From positions 1,459,384 to 1,523,383 of the forward strand of contig LNAC01000231.1 in the NCBI GenBank assembly GCA_002007465.1: DNA of 64,000 nt, given 5' to 3'. This document shows, one piece after another, positions 22,259 to 32,799 of this stretch. A program made the translations under genes and the position numbers. This stretch comes from Ailurus styani (lineage: Eukaryota > Chordata > Mammalia > Carnivora > Ailuridae). The notes beneath the pieces are model-generated. The model did no database searches. It was not told the DNA's origin and was given only the letters and a program-made list of their open reading frames with translations. Within the stretch, counting starts at the first letter, position 1. Each line of letters begins with the position of its first letter.

Positions 22259-23999
22259 ATTGAGACTACCGCAGGGGACTTTTTCATTGTACAAAGTATA
22301 AAATGTGATATTTTAAGATATATTTATAGATGCAAATGCCTCAATACTTATTGTGCATCACTAGTGAGAATAAAGATTACAGATTTAAGAGATCAAACCA
22401 CAGGAGATCAACAAAGCCATCAAAATTTTCCCAATTGACAAATGTATTAAATGGATCATCCTGTATAAACTAATTTAAATGTTATTCTCTTGTCATAAAA
22501 TAAGAAGTGAATTACATAGATATACACACACAGAGCTGGTATTCAGTATTGAAAAATACATGTAAGTGATTGTTCTGTACTAAGTGATGTCAGCCCTACC
22601 CTTACACAGACTGAACCCAGCCGTGGTTCCGTGATGGAAGCTGCTGTCCATGGGTACAACTTTGTTTGTAGACCTCTGTTCTAACAGTTATAATGATGCT
22701 TTTCATCATAATCACAAAGCACCTAATTGACAGAACAATTTAGGCAACAGAGTCCAGATCAAGACAGATTGTATTCTAAAACAGTTAATACTAATCTAGA
22801 AAACAGAGGATATGCAAAAAACAAAATCATAAGCAATGAATAATTACAAAGATAAAAATTAGCAGTTTTGCTGCATTTTTGTTTGGAGTAAGTATATTTT
22901 GGACAATCTACCTTTGATTACTAAATGCTTTAAAGGGCCATCAAGTACTATTATTTCCTCACTGAGCTCTCATGCTTCTCTGGCATCACTGGCTAGGGGG
23001 GTAAGACAGGGTGGGGCATATACTGAAAAACAAATAAATCCAAAGAGTCACTTTCATACAGCAACATTTAAGCTAATGGTTTTAATAGCATGTAACATGT
23101 ACATAGCTAATTACCAGAGAACTTTCCTCATTCATACAATAACAAATGACTATAAGTGACAAGCATTATTTTTTTGCATTCCTTAAAAACTTGATTAAAA
23201 ATGTAAGAATAAAAATCTTTTGGAAAGGGTAAATAACAAAAAAGAAATACATATACAAGGAAATAATAATAATGATAATGACAGTAATAACAGCCTTTGC
23301 TATTAAATCTTTCTAATGTTAAACTCCTAATATTCTTTAAATATCTTCTGGGTCTTATCAACAAATCTTTTTTCCAAAAAGATAAGAATAATTTTAGCAT
23401 TTTCAGGTATTTGCATATTACCACGATAACTGGTTATCAAAAAGAGATGAAACTAAGGAGAAATGCAATGTTTTTGGAATGTTTTCTAATATCTACTAAT
23501 ATAGTTTAGTATCTAAAACCTACAGCTTTAGATTCAAACAAAATATATCAATATAAAAAGTGGTAAATATTTTTAAGGCTGTTACTCTCTAACGATGAAA
23601 ACTTTAAATTCAGTTTTGTGTGTCTTTATAAGGAAACAAAATAATTATGATTATAAAACAAAAAATTTTCCCTGAAACAAGGATTGCAACAGTTCTAAAG
23701 TGGTAAGTTTTGTTCAAATAACACTCAGTTCTGCTTTAATGCAACATCTGTGTTTCTAAAAATCTCCACACTATGGGAAAGAATGCAATTGGGGCATGAT
23801 ACTCAAAAAACATGTCAAAAAAAAAAATTGTCAAGTAGAACATTAAAAAAAAAAGGATAGAAAAGAACCTAGGAAAAATGGATGCACAGTCTTATACTTG
23901 TTAAATAGATAATTAATACATATACACTACAATAAACATGGCACTTTACCTAAAAAATGCCCTGAGGTTTGTTTGTGGAAATGGGCTGCAGCTTGTGAG
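22259..23999. other. Unique AT-rich stretch
   Basis: No repeat family recognised. Small AAT/AATG-rich patch at about 23260-23290 and several A runs (23817-23855). No credible gene. Confidence 0.4.
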
Positions 24000-24182
24000 T
24001 TATTGTGAAGCTTCGGAAGGAAGGTTTTCTGAATCAATGAAGTCGTAACACCAGATGTGGATTGGGATGGGTTGCTGATTGTGTGCACATTTTGTGTGTT
24101 CTACAGGGCTCGGCTGAGCTGTGTGCTTTCTTATATTAATGCTGAAAACTAAATGGCCAGTCATTTTACCAGCAAAAATGGG

Positions 24183-24188
24183 TTTATT
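24183..24188 (-). promoter_or_regulatory. LTR polyadenylation signal
   Basis: AATAAA on the minus strand, about 90 bases downstream of the TATA box in element orientation. This spacing fits a short R region. Confidence 0.7.
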
Positions 24189-24275
24189 GGGGGAATAGCA
24201 GTAATTATAATCCGGGACAAGCAAGCTATGGCAAAACCCACAGGCATGTTCACCAAACAAAGGACAAGAATGCTC

Positions 24276-24282
24276 TTTTATA
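24276..24282 (-). promoter_or_regulatory. LTR TATA box
   Basis: TATAAAA on the minus strand within CTCTATAAAAGAGC, located between the CCAAT repeats and the AATAAA signal. Transcription in element orientation would start about 25-30 bases downstream. Activity is unknown. Confidence 0.65.
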
Positions 24283-24307
24283 GAGGAAAGTGGGAAGTTG
24301 TTGGTGC

Positions 24308-24469
24308 NNNNNNNNNNNNNNNNNNNNNNNNNNNNNNNNNNNNNNNNNNNNNNNNNNNNNNNNNNNNNNNNNNNNNNNNNNNNNNNNNNNNNNNNNNNNN
24401 NNNNNNNNNNNNNNNNNNNNNNNNNNNNNNNNNNNNNNNNNNNNNNNNNNNNNNNNNNNNNNNNNNNNN
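24308..24469. other. 162-bp assembly gap (N run)
   Basis: Run of N inside the U3 of the solo LTR, next to its 25-bp tandem repeats. Apparent open frames that cross it are artefacts. Confidence 0.99.
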
Positions 24470-24500
24470 GTAAACTGGGAGTTGACGTATAATGGCTTCT

Positions 24501-24569
24501 CATTGGCTGAATTGTAGCTGTCTCTCATTGGCTGAATTGTGACTGTCTCTCATTGGCTGGGTTATTGCC
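24501..24569 (-). promoter_or_regulatory. 25-bp tandem repeats, each with a CCAAT box, in LTR U3
   Basis: CATTGGCTG occurs at 24501, 24526 and 24551, spaced exactly 25 bases. The first two units are nearly identical and the third is partial. On the minus strand each gives CAGCCAATG, a CCAAT (NF-Y type) motif. Tandem enhancer repeats in U3 are common in gammaretroviral LTRs. Confidence 0.8.
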
Positions 24570-24847
24570 AGGGGAGGAGGAAATCATTGCTTCCTCCTGT
24601 GGGGATCACAAAGCAGTATTGGCTTGCAAGGTGTCTCTCCCTGTTGGATTTACAATTGACTATGAGTAGTAGAGCATGAGAGCTCCCCCTGTGAAATGTC
24701 CTGACATTATTTTAGTGAGATTTCCCTTTATTAATTTTCACACCTGCACTCACTTAATTATTTTAGCAGATGAAAGCATGTATAAGCAAATGCAAAATTT
24801 GTCTCATGCTAAACTTTTTTCTTTTTTCCTAAGATTTTATTTTTAAA

Positions 24848-25067
24848 GGGCACCTGGGTAGCTCAGTCGTTAAGTGTCTGCCTTCGGCTCAGGTCATGAT
24901 CTCAGGGTCCTAGGATCAAGCCCCACATTGGACTCCCTGCTCAGCAGGAAGCCTGCTTCTCCCTCTCCCTCTGCTGCTCCCCCTGCTTGTGTTCCCTCTC
25001 TCACTGCCTTTGTCAAATAAATAAATAAAATCTTTAAAAAGAAAAAAAAAAGTAAACTTTAAAAAAA
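24848..25067 (+). mobile_element. CAN-SINE inserted in an older short SINE
   Basis: Forward copy starting GGGCACCTGGGTAGCTCAGT, with a missing G in TCAGTCGTTAAG, ending in a mixed A-rich tail. AAGATTTTATTTT at 24831-24843 and 25068-25080 is the TSD, taken from the antisense tail of the host SINE. Confidence 0.88.
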
Positions 25068-25156
25068 AAGATTTTATTTTAAGTAATCTCCTCACCCAAT
25101 ATGAGGTTGGAATTTACAATCCCACAATCAAAAGAACTGAGCCAGCCAGGCGTCCC
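25068..25156 (-). mobile_element. Short, old CAN-SINE-related element (host of the previous SINE)
   Basis: Reverse short-type element with AAGTAATCTCCTCACCCAAT, CCCACAATCAAAAGAACTGA and GCCAGCCAGGCGTCCC. Its antisense tail is split, with a piece at 24831-24843. Confidence 0.75.
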
Positions 25157-25415
25157 TAAACTTGTTTCTTAATAAATCAATGGCACTGGAACAAATCCAC
25201 ATTTTAAAACATAACCATGATAGCAGAACTGGCTGTATAATGTTGGTTGAATCAAAAATTTTATTGGTATGTACCAGAATATAACAAAAAAATAATTTAT
25301 CAGAGACTCAGTTGTCTGATACACCCCAATCTCAAATAGGAATTAAGTGAAAGTAAATTATCCTATCAAGTACACAGAAATTACAGGATAATGACAGTTG
25401 AAGTAATTCTTGGCC

Positions 25416-25584
25416 CAACGGTTCTCAAACTTTAACTTGATCGGAACCATCTGCAGTATTTGTTAAAACTCAGGTTTGCCCCAATCTAAGAGTTTCCCTT
25501 TTAGTCTTTGCATTTCTAAAGATTCCCAGGAGATGCTCACCATGACTGGGAAGGGGGTATGTGCATATTTTGGAAACCACTTGG
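25416..25584 (+). mobile_element. MER5A/MER5B-like hAT (Charlie) element
   Basis: Starts CAACGGTTCTCAAACTTTAA and ends TTTTGGAAACCACTT, imperfect terminal inverted repeats. Internal GTTAAAACTCAGGTTTGCCC, the AGAGTTTC block, TTTGCATTTCTAAAGATTCC and CAGGAGATGCTCAC blocks match the MER5 order. It is a non-autonomous DNA transposon with no coding capacity. Confidence 0.8.
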
Positions 25585-25789
25585 TTATGCCATATCAACA
25601 GCTGCAGAAAGCAGTTGACAACACCATGTCTCAGTACTTATGTAAAGAAGAAAATCTGTTTTCATCGTGGTCACCATTAAGAATGTAACTTTCTTATGAA
25701 AAAGATCCCCAAAACCTTGCCCTAACTTTCTTTGCTCCAGTGTTAGTAGCAAAACAAACATCAAAGAAAGTATAAGCAATTTTACTGTT

Positions 25790-26255
25790 TAAGTTCATGC
25801 AGTATGTTAGGCATTTGGATTACTTCCCAACAAGTATCTGTCATTCTCTGTTATATAGAAACCATGCATTTCTGGTGCAACTGACTTCCTCCAAGGATGA
25901 ACCTTGATTAGAATAAATCAGTTAGGTTAAATTCATTTCCTCTGAGCATCCATGGTTTATTCAGAGGAAAACTTCAATGATTTGGAAAGCAATGGTTTCT
26001 TTTCTATAAACCTGAATGAAGAAACAGGTCATCCCAGAAGCTGCTGGCAGCCATTAATAATCATAAGACAAGCCAGACAGAAGGCAAACCTAAAATTGCA
26101 GGAAACCAGAGCCAAGAAAATAACAGAAAACTAGAGCTGAATTTTTCATAGGACAGAAACATGAAGCCCACACTCCTACTAAAACTATTAACTACATGAG
26201 TGGATTAACCACTTTTAATTTTTAAGTCATTTGGAGTTGGGCTTCTTGTAACTTT
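25790..26255 (+). mobile_element. Possible LTR-like ancient repeat
   Basis: GAAGCTGCTGGCAGCCATTA, AGACAAGCCAGACAGAAGGC and CATTTGGAGTTGGGCTTCTTGT (split here as two adjoining motifs near 26225-26250) resemble the 3' region of an old mammalian LTR. A 60-codon plus frame (25952-26134) lies inside it. The family is not certain, and it could be unique DNA. Confidence 0.35.
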
Positions 26256-26261
26256 AAAAAT

Positions 26262-26287
26262 ACACACACACACACACACACACACAC
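26262..26287. repeat. (CA)n dinucleotide microsatellite
   Basis: Thirteen uninterrupted AC units. Length suggests it could be polymorphic. Confidence 0.95.
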
Positions 26288-26452
26288 GTCAAAAGAGAAA
26301 AAACAGAAATAAAAAACCCCCTACCTAAATACGTACAGACAGAGGCAGGAAAAGACAAGCACTAGTAAGTAAATCAAGCAACAAGCATACTGGAAGAATG
26401 TAAGGTCTCCGTAGAAATCTACTGATTAACATTCTATTTAAAGTGAACTTTG

Positions 26453-26663
26453 AGGGCACCTGGGTGGCTCACTTGGTTAAGCAGCTGGCTTTGGCTCAGG
26501 TCATGATCCTGGGGTCTTGGGATCAAGACCTGCATGTCGTTGGGCTCCCTGTTCAGAGGGGAGCCTGCTTCTCCCTCTCCCTCTGCCCCTCCTTCTCTGC
26601 TTGTGCTCTCTCACTTTCTCTCTCTCTCAAATAATTAAAATCTTTAAAAATAAGTAAATAAAT
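26453..26663 (+). mobile_element. CAN-SINE, older type, with perfect 13-bp TSD
   Basis: Forward copy with TCACTTGGTTAAGCAGCTGG and the tail AATAATTAAAATCTTTAAAA. AAAGTGAACTTTG at 26440-26452 and 26664-26676 is identical on both sides. Confidence 0.94.
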
Positions 26664-26676
26664 AAAGTGAACTTTG

Positions 26677-27711
26677 GCTATGTTTACAAGCAAGCACCAA
26701 GATCTTGTTAGTAAGTGTTCTGAAACAGAGTATCAATTTCAGATAGTAGAACTTGGATAAATCACCAAAAGGATGAAAAGATACAAAACATCCAGAACAA
26801 TGAAGTGTAGAAGTTATTTCCATGGTCCCCTAGTTAGACTGTCTATACAGAGTATGAAGGTAGTCCCCAGTCTAGAGTGTTGAGAGTCATTCTTAATAAT
26901 TCTTTGATCAACATCATAAAATCTTAAGGAAAAGAAGCATTCTAACATATTCTTGCATACAGATGTCTGGACTGAGTAGAATTTACCTATTATAATAGAG
27001 TTTTGGGCAAAGCATGAAAAGAATCAGTAAGCAGACTTACTCTCACACCACTTACAAAATTACATCTTAAGCAAACTTACTCCTATCTGGATATGCTCTA
27101 TGTTTACCAGCAAAAACTAAACACCTACCTTACTCTTATCCTAAAGACCTCAATAGCTACTTAGAACAAAGTATAAGATAGTTGTATTTCATCAGATGGT
27201 TTAGGCTATTCATGGAGGAGGGCAATCTGAGTCCTACTGACCAGACAAGCCTCAAGGGCATTGCCGTATTAGATGGGCGGCAATTTTGAGGTTACTCCTA
27301 AACAGTATCGGGCAAGGGGCCCTCCGCTGGGCTATCTACTGCCAAACAGAACCATAATAATATCCAGGGCAACCAGGCCAGCATCCATGTATATACAAGA
27401 AGGATAACAATTAGTTTCATAGAAACAAAGTGTTTCCTGTTAACAAAAGTGCAGAAGCTCTTTATGTGCCTCTCAACAAACAGCTTTCATATTTGGCAGG
27501 GGGACAAGAAACCTAAAGGCTGAGTGTGTCCATGGAAAGTAAGTCATTAAACAATAAACTTGCAGGAAAATTACATGGCATTTAAGAACTTGTTTATGAA
27601 CACAGTGTCCTGGAATACTTCTACAAAACAGGTGAAATTGTGGCCCATTTACTCCTGTTTACCAAACAGTAACAATGTTAAACCACTGAACTTAAGAAGA
27701 AAGAGGATACA
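26677..27711. other. Unique stretch
   Basis: No repeat or gene recognised. Base composition and short frames are unremarkable. Confidence 0.4.
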
Positions 27712-27888
27712 GGGGTGCTTGGGTGGCTCAGTTGGTTAAGCATCAGACTTTTGATTTTGGCTCAGGGTGGTGAGATCAAGCTCCGAGCTGGGCTCTATGC
27801 TGACCTTGGAGCCTGCTTAAGATTCTTTCTCTCTCTCTCTGTCTCCCTCTACCCCTTTCACCCCCAGTCACATGCTCTCTCTCTCTCA
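27712..27888 (+). mobile_element. CAN-SINE, older type, with a GGAA-expanded tail
   Basis: Forward copy (GGGGTGCTTGGGTGGCTCAG) whose 3' end has been replaced by a GGAA repeat instead of the usual AAATAAA tail. GAGGATAC (left) and GGGGATAC (right) are the likely TSD ends. Confidence 0.88.
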
Positions 27889-27922
27889 GAAGGAAGGAAG
27901 GGAGGAAGGGAGGAAGGAAGGG
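27888..27922. repeat. (GGAA)n short microsatellite at a SINE tail
   Basis: AAGGAAGGAAGGGAGGAAGG and following units. It arises at the SINE 3' end. Confidence 0.9.
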
Positions 27923-28029
27923 GATACCTTAACAGCTTTTGCATATATCAATCCTGCTATCTTTTATGTAATAAAAACTGCACTATTAGAAATCCCATCC
28001 ATCAAAAATAATATACATATGTACATTTG

Positions 28030-28212
28030 GGATGAAAAGTACAGCGCAGGGAATATATTCAATAATATTGTAATAACCTTGTTTGGTAACAGATGGTAGC
28101 TACATTTACCATGGTGAACATTTCATAATGTATATAATTGTTGAATCACTATGTTGTTCACTTGAAACTAACTATATGCCAACTATACATCAATTAAAAA
28201 TTTTTAAAAATG
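28030..28212 (+). mobile_element. Old L1 3' end
   Basis: GGGAATATATTCAATAATAT, TGGTAACAGATGGTAGCTAC, CATTTCATAATGTATATAAT and CACTTGAAACTAACTATATG followed by CATCAATTAAAAATTTTTAAAA. This is the 3' UTR end of an L1M-class element with a degenerate A tail. Confidence 0.75.
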
Positions 28213-28674
28213 TACATTTCTACCTCTATATTTACAGGTACATATTAATGGATAGGAAGCTAGAGTTATGTTTTGATTTTCTGGATGTTGTTTTGTTTTG
28301 TTCTGTTTTTTTCTGGTTGCTTTAACCTTATTTTGGCATCTGCAATGTACTTTTTTAAAAGCCTTGTCTGAATGATAGGTTCACCTAAGAAAATCACAGA
28401 ATATATTCTGAAAAGCAGAATGTGTTGCATAATATTTTTGTGGTTTTGCTGCCTGCCACTGTCACTTCATTATTCAAACTGTATACCTGAGTGTTATTCA
28501 GAGTATGAAATGTTATTCAAAAATTGATTTAATGGAGTATTAATCCATAAAGAATTAAAACATTTCTGTCATATTTATGATGAATTTTAGGATTCCATTT
28601 GTCTAAAAGAATATAAAGAGATTAAAGAAAATATTTGTCTGGTATTTAACAGAAAAAGATTATTTTTTTAATGA
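28213..28674. other. Unique stretch
   Basis: AT-rich with a TTTTG-rich patch at 28288-28315. Nothing recognised. Confidence 0.4.
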
Positions 28675-28830
28675 ATATGGTTGGATTCCCAGTTCTACCA
28701 TTACCAGCTAGATGACCTTGGACAAATAACCCAATTCCACACTCTCAGGTACCAAAATTAGAGAGGAATCAATAAGTACCACATAGAGCCTTGTGAAAAA
28801 CACATTAAATAATGAATATAAAAATGTTTT
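28675..28830 (+). mobile_element. MIR SINE (forward), partial
   Basis: TTCCCAGTTCTACCATTACC, the CTAGATGACCTTGGACAAAT core and AAGTACCACATAGAGCCTTG follow the MIR consensus with a deletion in the CTCAGTTTCC region. Confidence 0.65.
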
Positions 28831-28869
28831 CTAAATTAAAAAGTATTGAGGCAGTTTTATAATGTTTAA

Positions 28870-29085
28870 AAAGTCTAGATTCAAGCAGCTCAGCTACTTA
28901 CACCTATGTGACCTTGAGAAGCCATTGACTTTGTTAAAGCCCAACTTCTGCATTTGTACATTACAAAACAAAATAATAACAACACCTATTCACCTATCTT
29001 ATCTGTAAGGTTCTAATAAAATTATACTCTCTAAAAGAGCATTGTCAACTGTGAAATATTATAAAATCTTTAAATAGTAGGTGTT
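28870..29085 (+). mobile_element. MIR SINE (forward)
   Basis: AGTCTAGATTCAAGCAGCTC, ACCTATGTGACCTTGAGAAG, CTTCTGCATTTGTACATTAC and a degenerate 3' section fit MIR. It lies about 40 bases after the preceding MIR copy. Confidence 0.6.
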
Positions 29086-29134
29086 CTTGTCCCAATTACA
29101 TTAACATAATCCTTAAAACAGAGATTCTTCAGTT

Positions 29135-29255
29135 ATACATATTAGTTATAAGCTCAATGAAGTTAGGGATTCTGACTGTATTATTTCTTCATGTATCTTG
29201 AACTCCTAGAACAATGCCTGAGACATAGTGGGTGTTCAATAAATATTAACATAAT
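29135..29255 (+). mobile_element. L2 LINE 3' end
   Basis: AAGCTCAATGAAGTTAGGGA, CCTAGAACAATGCCTGAGAC and GTGGGTGTTCAATAAATATT are the hallmark L2 3' UTR end. Confidence 0.8.
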
Positions 29256-29423
29256 TATATAGAAAAATCTATTCCTCTATATGCAGTAGTGATGGGTTAA
29301 GAAAAAAAGATAATGATTTGTGTGCTGAGAAATCAGCTGGCAATGAGAGTGAAGAATTTTCTGGAGGGTAAGGAAATCATTAGAGAGAAAGTGGTATATT
29401 TTTATTCCATGATTCACATTGGA
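29256..29423. other. Unique spacer
   Basis: Short AT-rich spacer between the L2 end and the next SINE. Nothing recognised. Confidence 0.35.
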
Positions 29424-29534
29424 GGGATGCCTGGGTGACTCAGTCAGTTAAGCATTCTGCTCTTGATCTCAGCTCAGGTCTTGATCTCAGTGTTGTGAGT
29501 TCAAGCTCTTTTGGGCTCCAAAAACAAAAAAAAA
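29424..29534 (+). mobile_element. CAN-SINE, truncated after the head half
   Basis: GGGATGCCTGGGTGACTCAG through TTCAAGCTCTTTTGGGCTCC, then directly a short A-rich tract. The C/T-rich body is missing. Confidence 0.8.
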
Positions 29535-30319
29535 TTGGAAAAAAAATAGCCATATTACATTTCCTTCAGGGCCAAGTAATACATTGGTTTCCTTCTACGT
29601 AGGTGAGAAAGAAAACAAATCCATGAAAATAAACTAAAAGCAATCATTCAGCAATCTAGGGATCTTTTCAAGAAACAAAATGTGATCTACATCCTCATAT
29701 TGTTACCCTTTTGTTCCTACATCCTATATCTCTACCTGCATGTAAACCTAAATTTCAATTAAATTATTACTCATAATAGTGACTCTGGGTTCTCAAGAAA
29801 TGATGTTATATTCAATGTTGTCCTTACTAATACAGAGAGGTATGTAATAGGTTTAATAAATACTTTTTCTTCATAAAAAGCATCACTACTTTTTAGAGTT
29901 GTGGTACTTCCTTCCTCCAAACATTTTAAGTAAGCATCTATTATGTGTCATGAAATATAGATTATTCAAAGAAGAAATAAATATGTCCCATACTATAATG
30001 GAGTTTATAAATCAATGAAAGAGGAGAGATTAAACTTCTTTTATCCAGTTGATCTATTTTCCTAGACCATCAATAATTATATATCAGGTTCACATCTTAT
30101 AAAACTAAAACAACTAAATCATATGATATGCATCTGGGTCAATATTCTGGATTTTCATTTCTGGGGAGCTTTGTTATTTTGTTTGTTTGCTTGGTTTGGT
30201 TTTGTGTATTTTCTCTATGCATGAGTATATTATTCAGAGTACTCTCATATTATTGTGTATTGTTTTTCCAGCAGCTTCTATCCAAATATTCATCCACAGC
30301 TTATTATAATTATTAATTT
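29535..30319. other. Unique stretch
   Basis: AT-rich. No repeat family or gene recognised. Confidence 0.4.
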
Positions 30320-30445
30320 ACTTGTCCATCTCCCCAACAACTGTAGTCTGAGTTTCTAAGATATGGATTACTGTTTGACTTCGTTTCTCTAACACGTAAC
30401 AGTACCTGAAATATTGTATATACTAAATAAATGTTGAAAGAAGAA
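30320..30445 (+). mobile_element. L2 LINE 3' end
   Basis: CTTGTCCATCTCCCCAACAA, GTAACAGTACCTGAAATATT and TACTAAATAAATGTTGAAAG are a diverged L2 3' end. A short GGAAGGAA patch follows. Confidence 0.6.
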
Positions 30446-30541
30446 AGGAAGGAAGAAGGGAAGGGGATAAAAAGCCATGTGAATACATGCATGTCACAGT
30501 TAACTGCAAATGGTCATGTGATCTGAACCTGGAGAATTTTT

Positions 30542-30744
30542 TTTTTAAGATTTTATTTATTTATTTGTCAGAGAAAGAGAGAGAGGGAGAGTGTGAGGGC
30601 ACAAGCAAGGGGAGAGGCAGAGGGAGAAGCAGGCTCCCCGCTGAGCAAGGGGCCAGACAACGCGGGGCTTGATCCCAGGACCCTGGGATCATGACCTGAG
30701 CCAAAGGGAGGTGCTTAACCAACTGAGCCACCCAGGCACTCCAA
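30542..30744 (-). mobile_element. CAN-SINE with perfect 16-bp TSD
   Basis: Full-length reverse copy with a GTCAGAGAAAGAGAGAGAGG body and AACCAACTGAGCCACCC head. AACCTGGAGAATTTTT at 30526-30541 and 30745-30760 is identical, so it is fairly young despite the older-type head. Confidence 0.95.
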
Positions 30745-30918
30745 AACCTGGAGAATTTTTAATAGAACTAAATATATGATGTCAAATAATGCTGGAGATT
30801 TAGGAACATAAAAAAGCAAAAAAAAAAAAAAAAAAGCTATAGGGGTAAGTTTTATACCAGGAATTAGATCATGTCTGTCTACATACCCTAGGAAACAATA
30901 TATATTCCTTTTGTCATA

Positions 30919-31096
30919 GGAGTGGTGGGGTGGCTCAGTCAGTTAAGTCTCGGATTCTTGATTTCAGCTCAGGTCATGATCTGAGTGTTGTGAGATTGAG
31001 CCCTATGTTGGGCTCTGTACTAGGCATGGAGCCTGCTTAAGATTCACTCTCCTTTTCCCTCTGCCCCTTCCCCCCTAAAAAATAAATAAATAAAAG
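30919..31096 (+). mobile_element. CAN-SINE, old and diverged
   Basis: Forward copy with GTGGGGTGGCTCAGTCAGTT, AGCTCAGGTCATGATCTGAG and TGGAGCCTGCTTAAGATTCA, ending AATAAATAAATAAAAGC. The first bases of the head are lost or mutated. Confidence 0.85.
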
Positions 31097-32376
31097 CACT
31101 CTCAGAGATATTAAAATATATATATTTAGATATAGTTAAGATGATATAGATTCTTTTGCCACATAAAAAGAAGTCACAGCCTACTGAGCTGGACGGAGTC
31201 TAGTCTCACAATACAAGTCACATTAAGCCATGAGAGAGGCTCAGGTTTCCATAGCCAGACTAAAGCAGAACTTTACGGCAGTTACCTTAAAGACACAAAC
31301 AGGAGATGGAAGCACTTAATCATCCTCTGTTTATATCTTTTTGCCTCAACTACCTGAGCAATTGGTTTAACTCTCCATTTTTCCTAGAATGTGGAGAATT
31401 GGCAGACCTACAAATGGAAATTTGCCCAGTCTTAACCTAGGTTACTAGTCTCTTCATTATTAATCATCCCCACACTCTAAATAAACAATAAAACAACTAG
31501 AAATTCACCAAGAAAATTTCTACCAAAATTACATGCCTGCTGCTTCCAGACTTGAGAAACAGAAACTGGGAAGTGATTTAAAGGAAAACAAAAGCACAAA
31601 TAAAAAGCTAGCCTCACAGAGCAGGTTTTACTGGTGCAGCAGCAATCTCACTACCCCTCAGTGTGAGTGCTCTAGCATTCCGCCCCAAGGGCACACCCCT
31701 GGGGGTGTGGGATGGTTTCCCACCACCATTCTGTCCACAGCAGGCATTTCTCACTGGTATCTGTTAGGACAGCTGGAAAGATATTATCTTACCAAAATAA
31801 ACTTTTTTTTTTAATTGAAAGTTATGATTGTACCTCCAATACAACCTAGAATGTGGTGTGTCAGCTTTGCTGTACATTTTTTTCCTATTACTATTCCAGG
31901 AAAGATCTCTATCAGGGACTGCCTGCAGAGTAGAGGGGAAAAAATCCAAAATGGAGCATTACAACTTATAGCCCAGAGTAGAGAAAAAGAAAAGAAAAAA
32001 CATCAACAACAACCTGGGATCGCATATCCTCCTTACCCTTAAGAAAAGAAAAGATTTATTTGCTGTTGAAGTAGCTTAGTTCACATATGCAAGAATATTC
32101 ATATAAGCCTACAAGAAAGAAAGTACAACATCCAAGCAAATTTAAAATATATTTTAAATGTGGATGTATATATTCAAATTATATTTTTAAAAAAATGCTT
32201 TACCTATATGATCTCTCCAGTCTTACAAACCACATGGGATTCATTCTCCACATTGGCTTGCATGAGGGACTGGGAGGCTGTGGGTGCCCTTATACTCTCT
32301 CCCTGCCCCACTCTTTGTCTTCCTAAAGACGTAGTTTAAGTAGCAACAACTTAGAGACACATTCCCTGCACTTTCT
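31097..32376. other. Unique stretch
   Basis: No transposable element recognised. A GC-richer patch (31630-31760) contains an 18-bp palindrome (CACACCCCTGGGGGTGTG). The frames at 31533-31814 and 31815-32042 have no recognisable similarity. Confidence 0.4.
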
Positions 32377-32603
32377 TTCTTATTTTTTTTAGAAGACTTT
32401 AGTTTTGTTTGTTTGTTTATTTGTTGTTTGTTTGTTTGTTTGTTTTCGGGAGGGGGCAGAGGAAGAGGGAGAGAGAAACTCAAGCAGACTCTAAGCCAAG
32501 TGCCAGAGCCCAATCTGGGGCTTGATCTCATGACCCACGATATCATAACTTGAGCTGAAACCAAGAGTTGGACACTGAAGTAACTGAGCCACCCAGGCAC
32601 CCC
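32377..32603 (-). mobile_element. CAN-SINE, old type, with (TTTG)n tail
   Basis: Reverse element with an expanded TTTGTTTGTTTG antisense tail, a GGGCAGAGGAAGAGGGAG body and a GTAACTGAGCCACCCAGGCA head. TTCCCTG(C/A)ACTTTCT at 32362-32376 and 32714-32728 encloses both this and the next SINE. Confidence 0.88.
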
Positions 32604-32713
32604 TAAAGATTTCATTTTTAAATAAAATATACCTCTACAGCCAAATCAAACTTACAACCCTGAGATCAAGAGTCACATGCTCTATACTAACTGAGCCAGC
32701 CTGGCGTCCCTCT
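32604..32713 (-). mobile_element. Short, old CAN-SINE-related element adjoining the previous one
   Basis: Reverse short-type copy with CCCTGAGATCAAGAGTCACA and AACTGAGCCAGCCTGGCGTC. The shared outer TSD suggests one element landed in the tail of the other. Confidence 0.8.
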
Positions 32714-32799
32714 TTCCCTGAACTTTCTACTTGGAATACCTTTCTATCCTACAGGGGTTCCTTGTGTTTTTTAAACAAAATTTTTATGAATTGTTAACT

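Larger units (their letters stand above)
24004..24706 (-). mobile_element. Solo LTR of a class I (gammaretrovirus-like) ERV, with 4-bp TSD
   Basis: The minus strand begins TGTCAGGACA and ends GAAGCTTCACA, the TG...CA termini of a retroviral LTR. TTAT at 24000-24003 and 24707-24710 is a 4-bp target duplication, as usual for ERV class I. Reading the minus strand, a U3 with three CCAAT boxes precedes a TATAAAA box and then an AATAAA signal, consistent with U3-R-U5. No internal viral sequence or coding region is present, so it is a solo LTR left by recombination. About 160 bp of U3 is missing (N gap). Confidence 0.85.

Noticed and set aside
24000..24528. Open frames running through the gap
   Set aside because: They consist largely of X residues from the N run.
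24501..24569. Regularly spaced direct repeats that could suggest a CRISPR-like array
   Set aside because: Units are contiguous (25-bp period, no unique spacers) and lie in a retroviral LTR of a mammalian genome.
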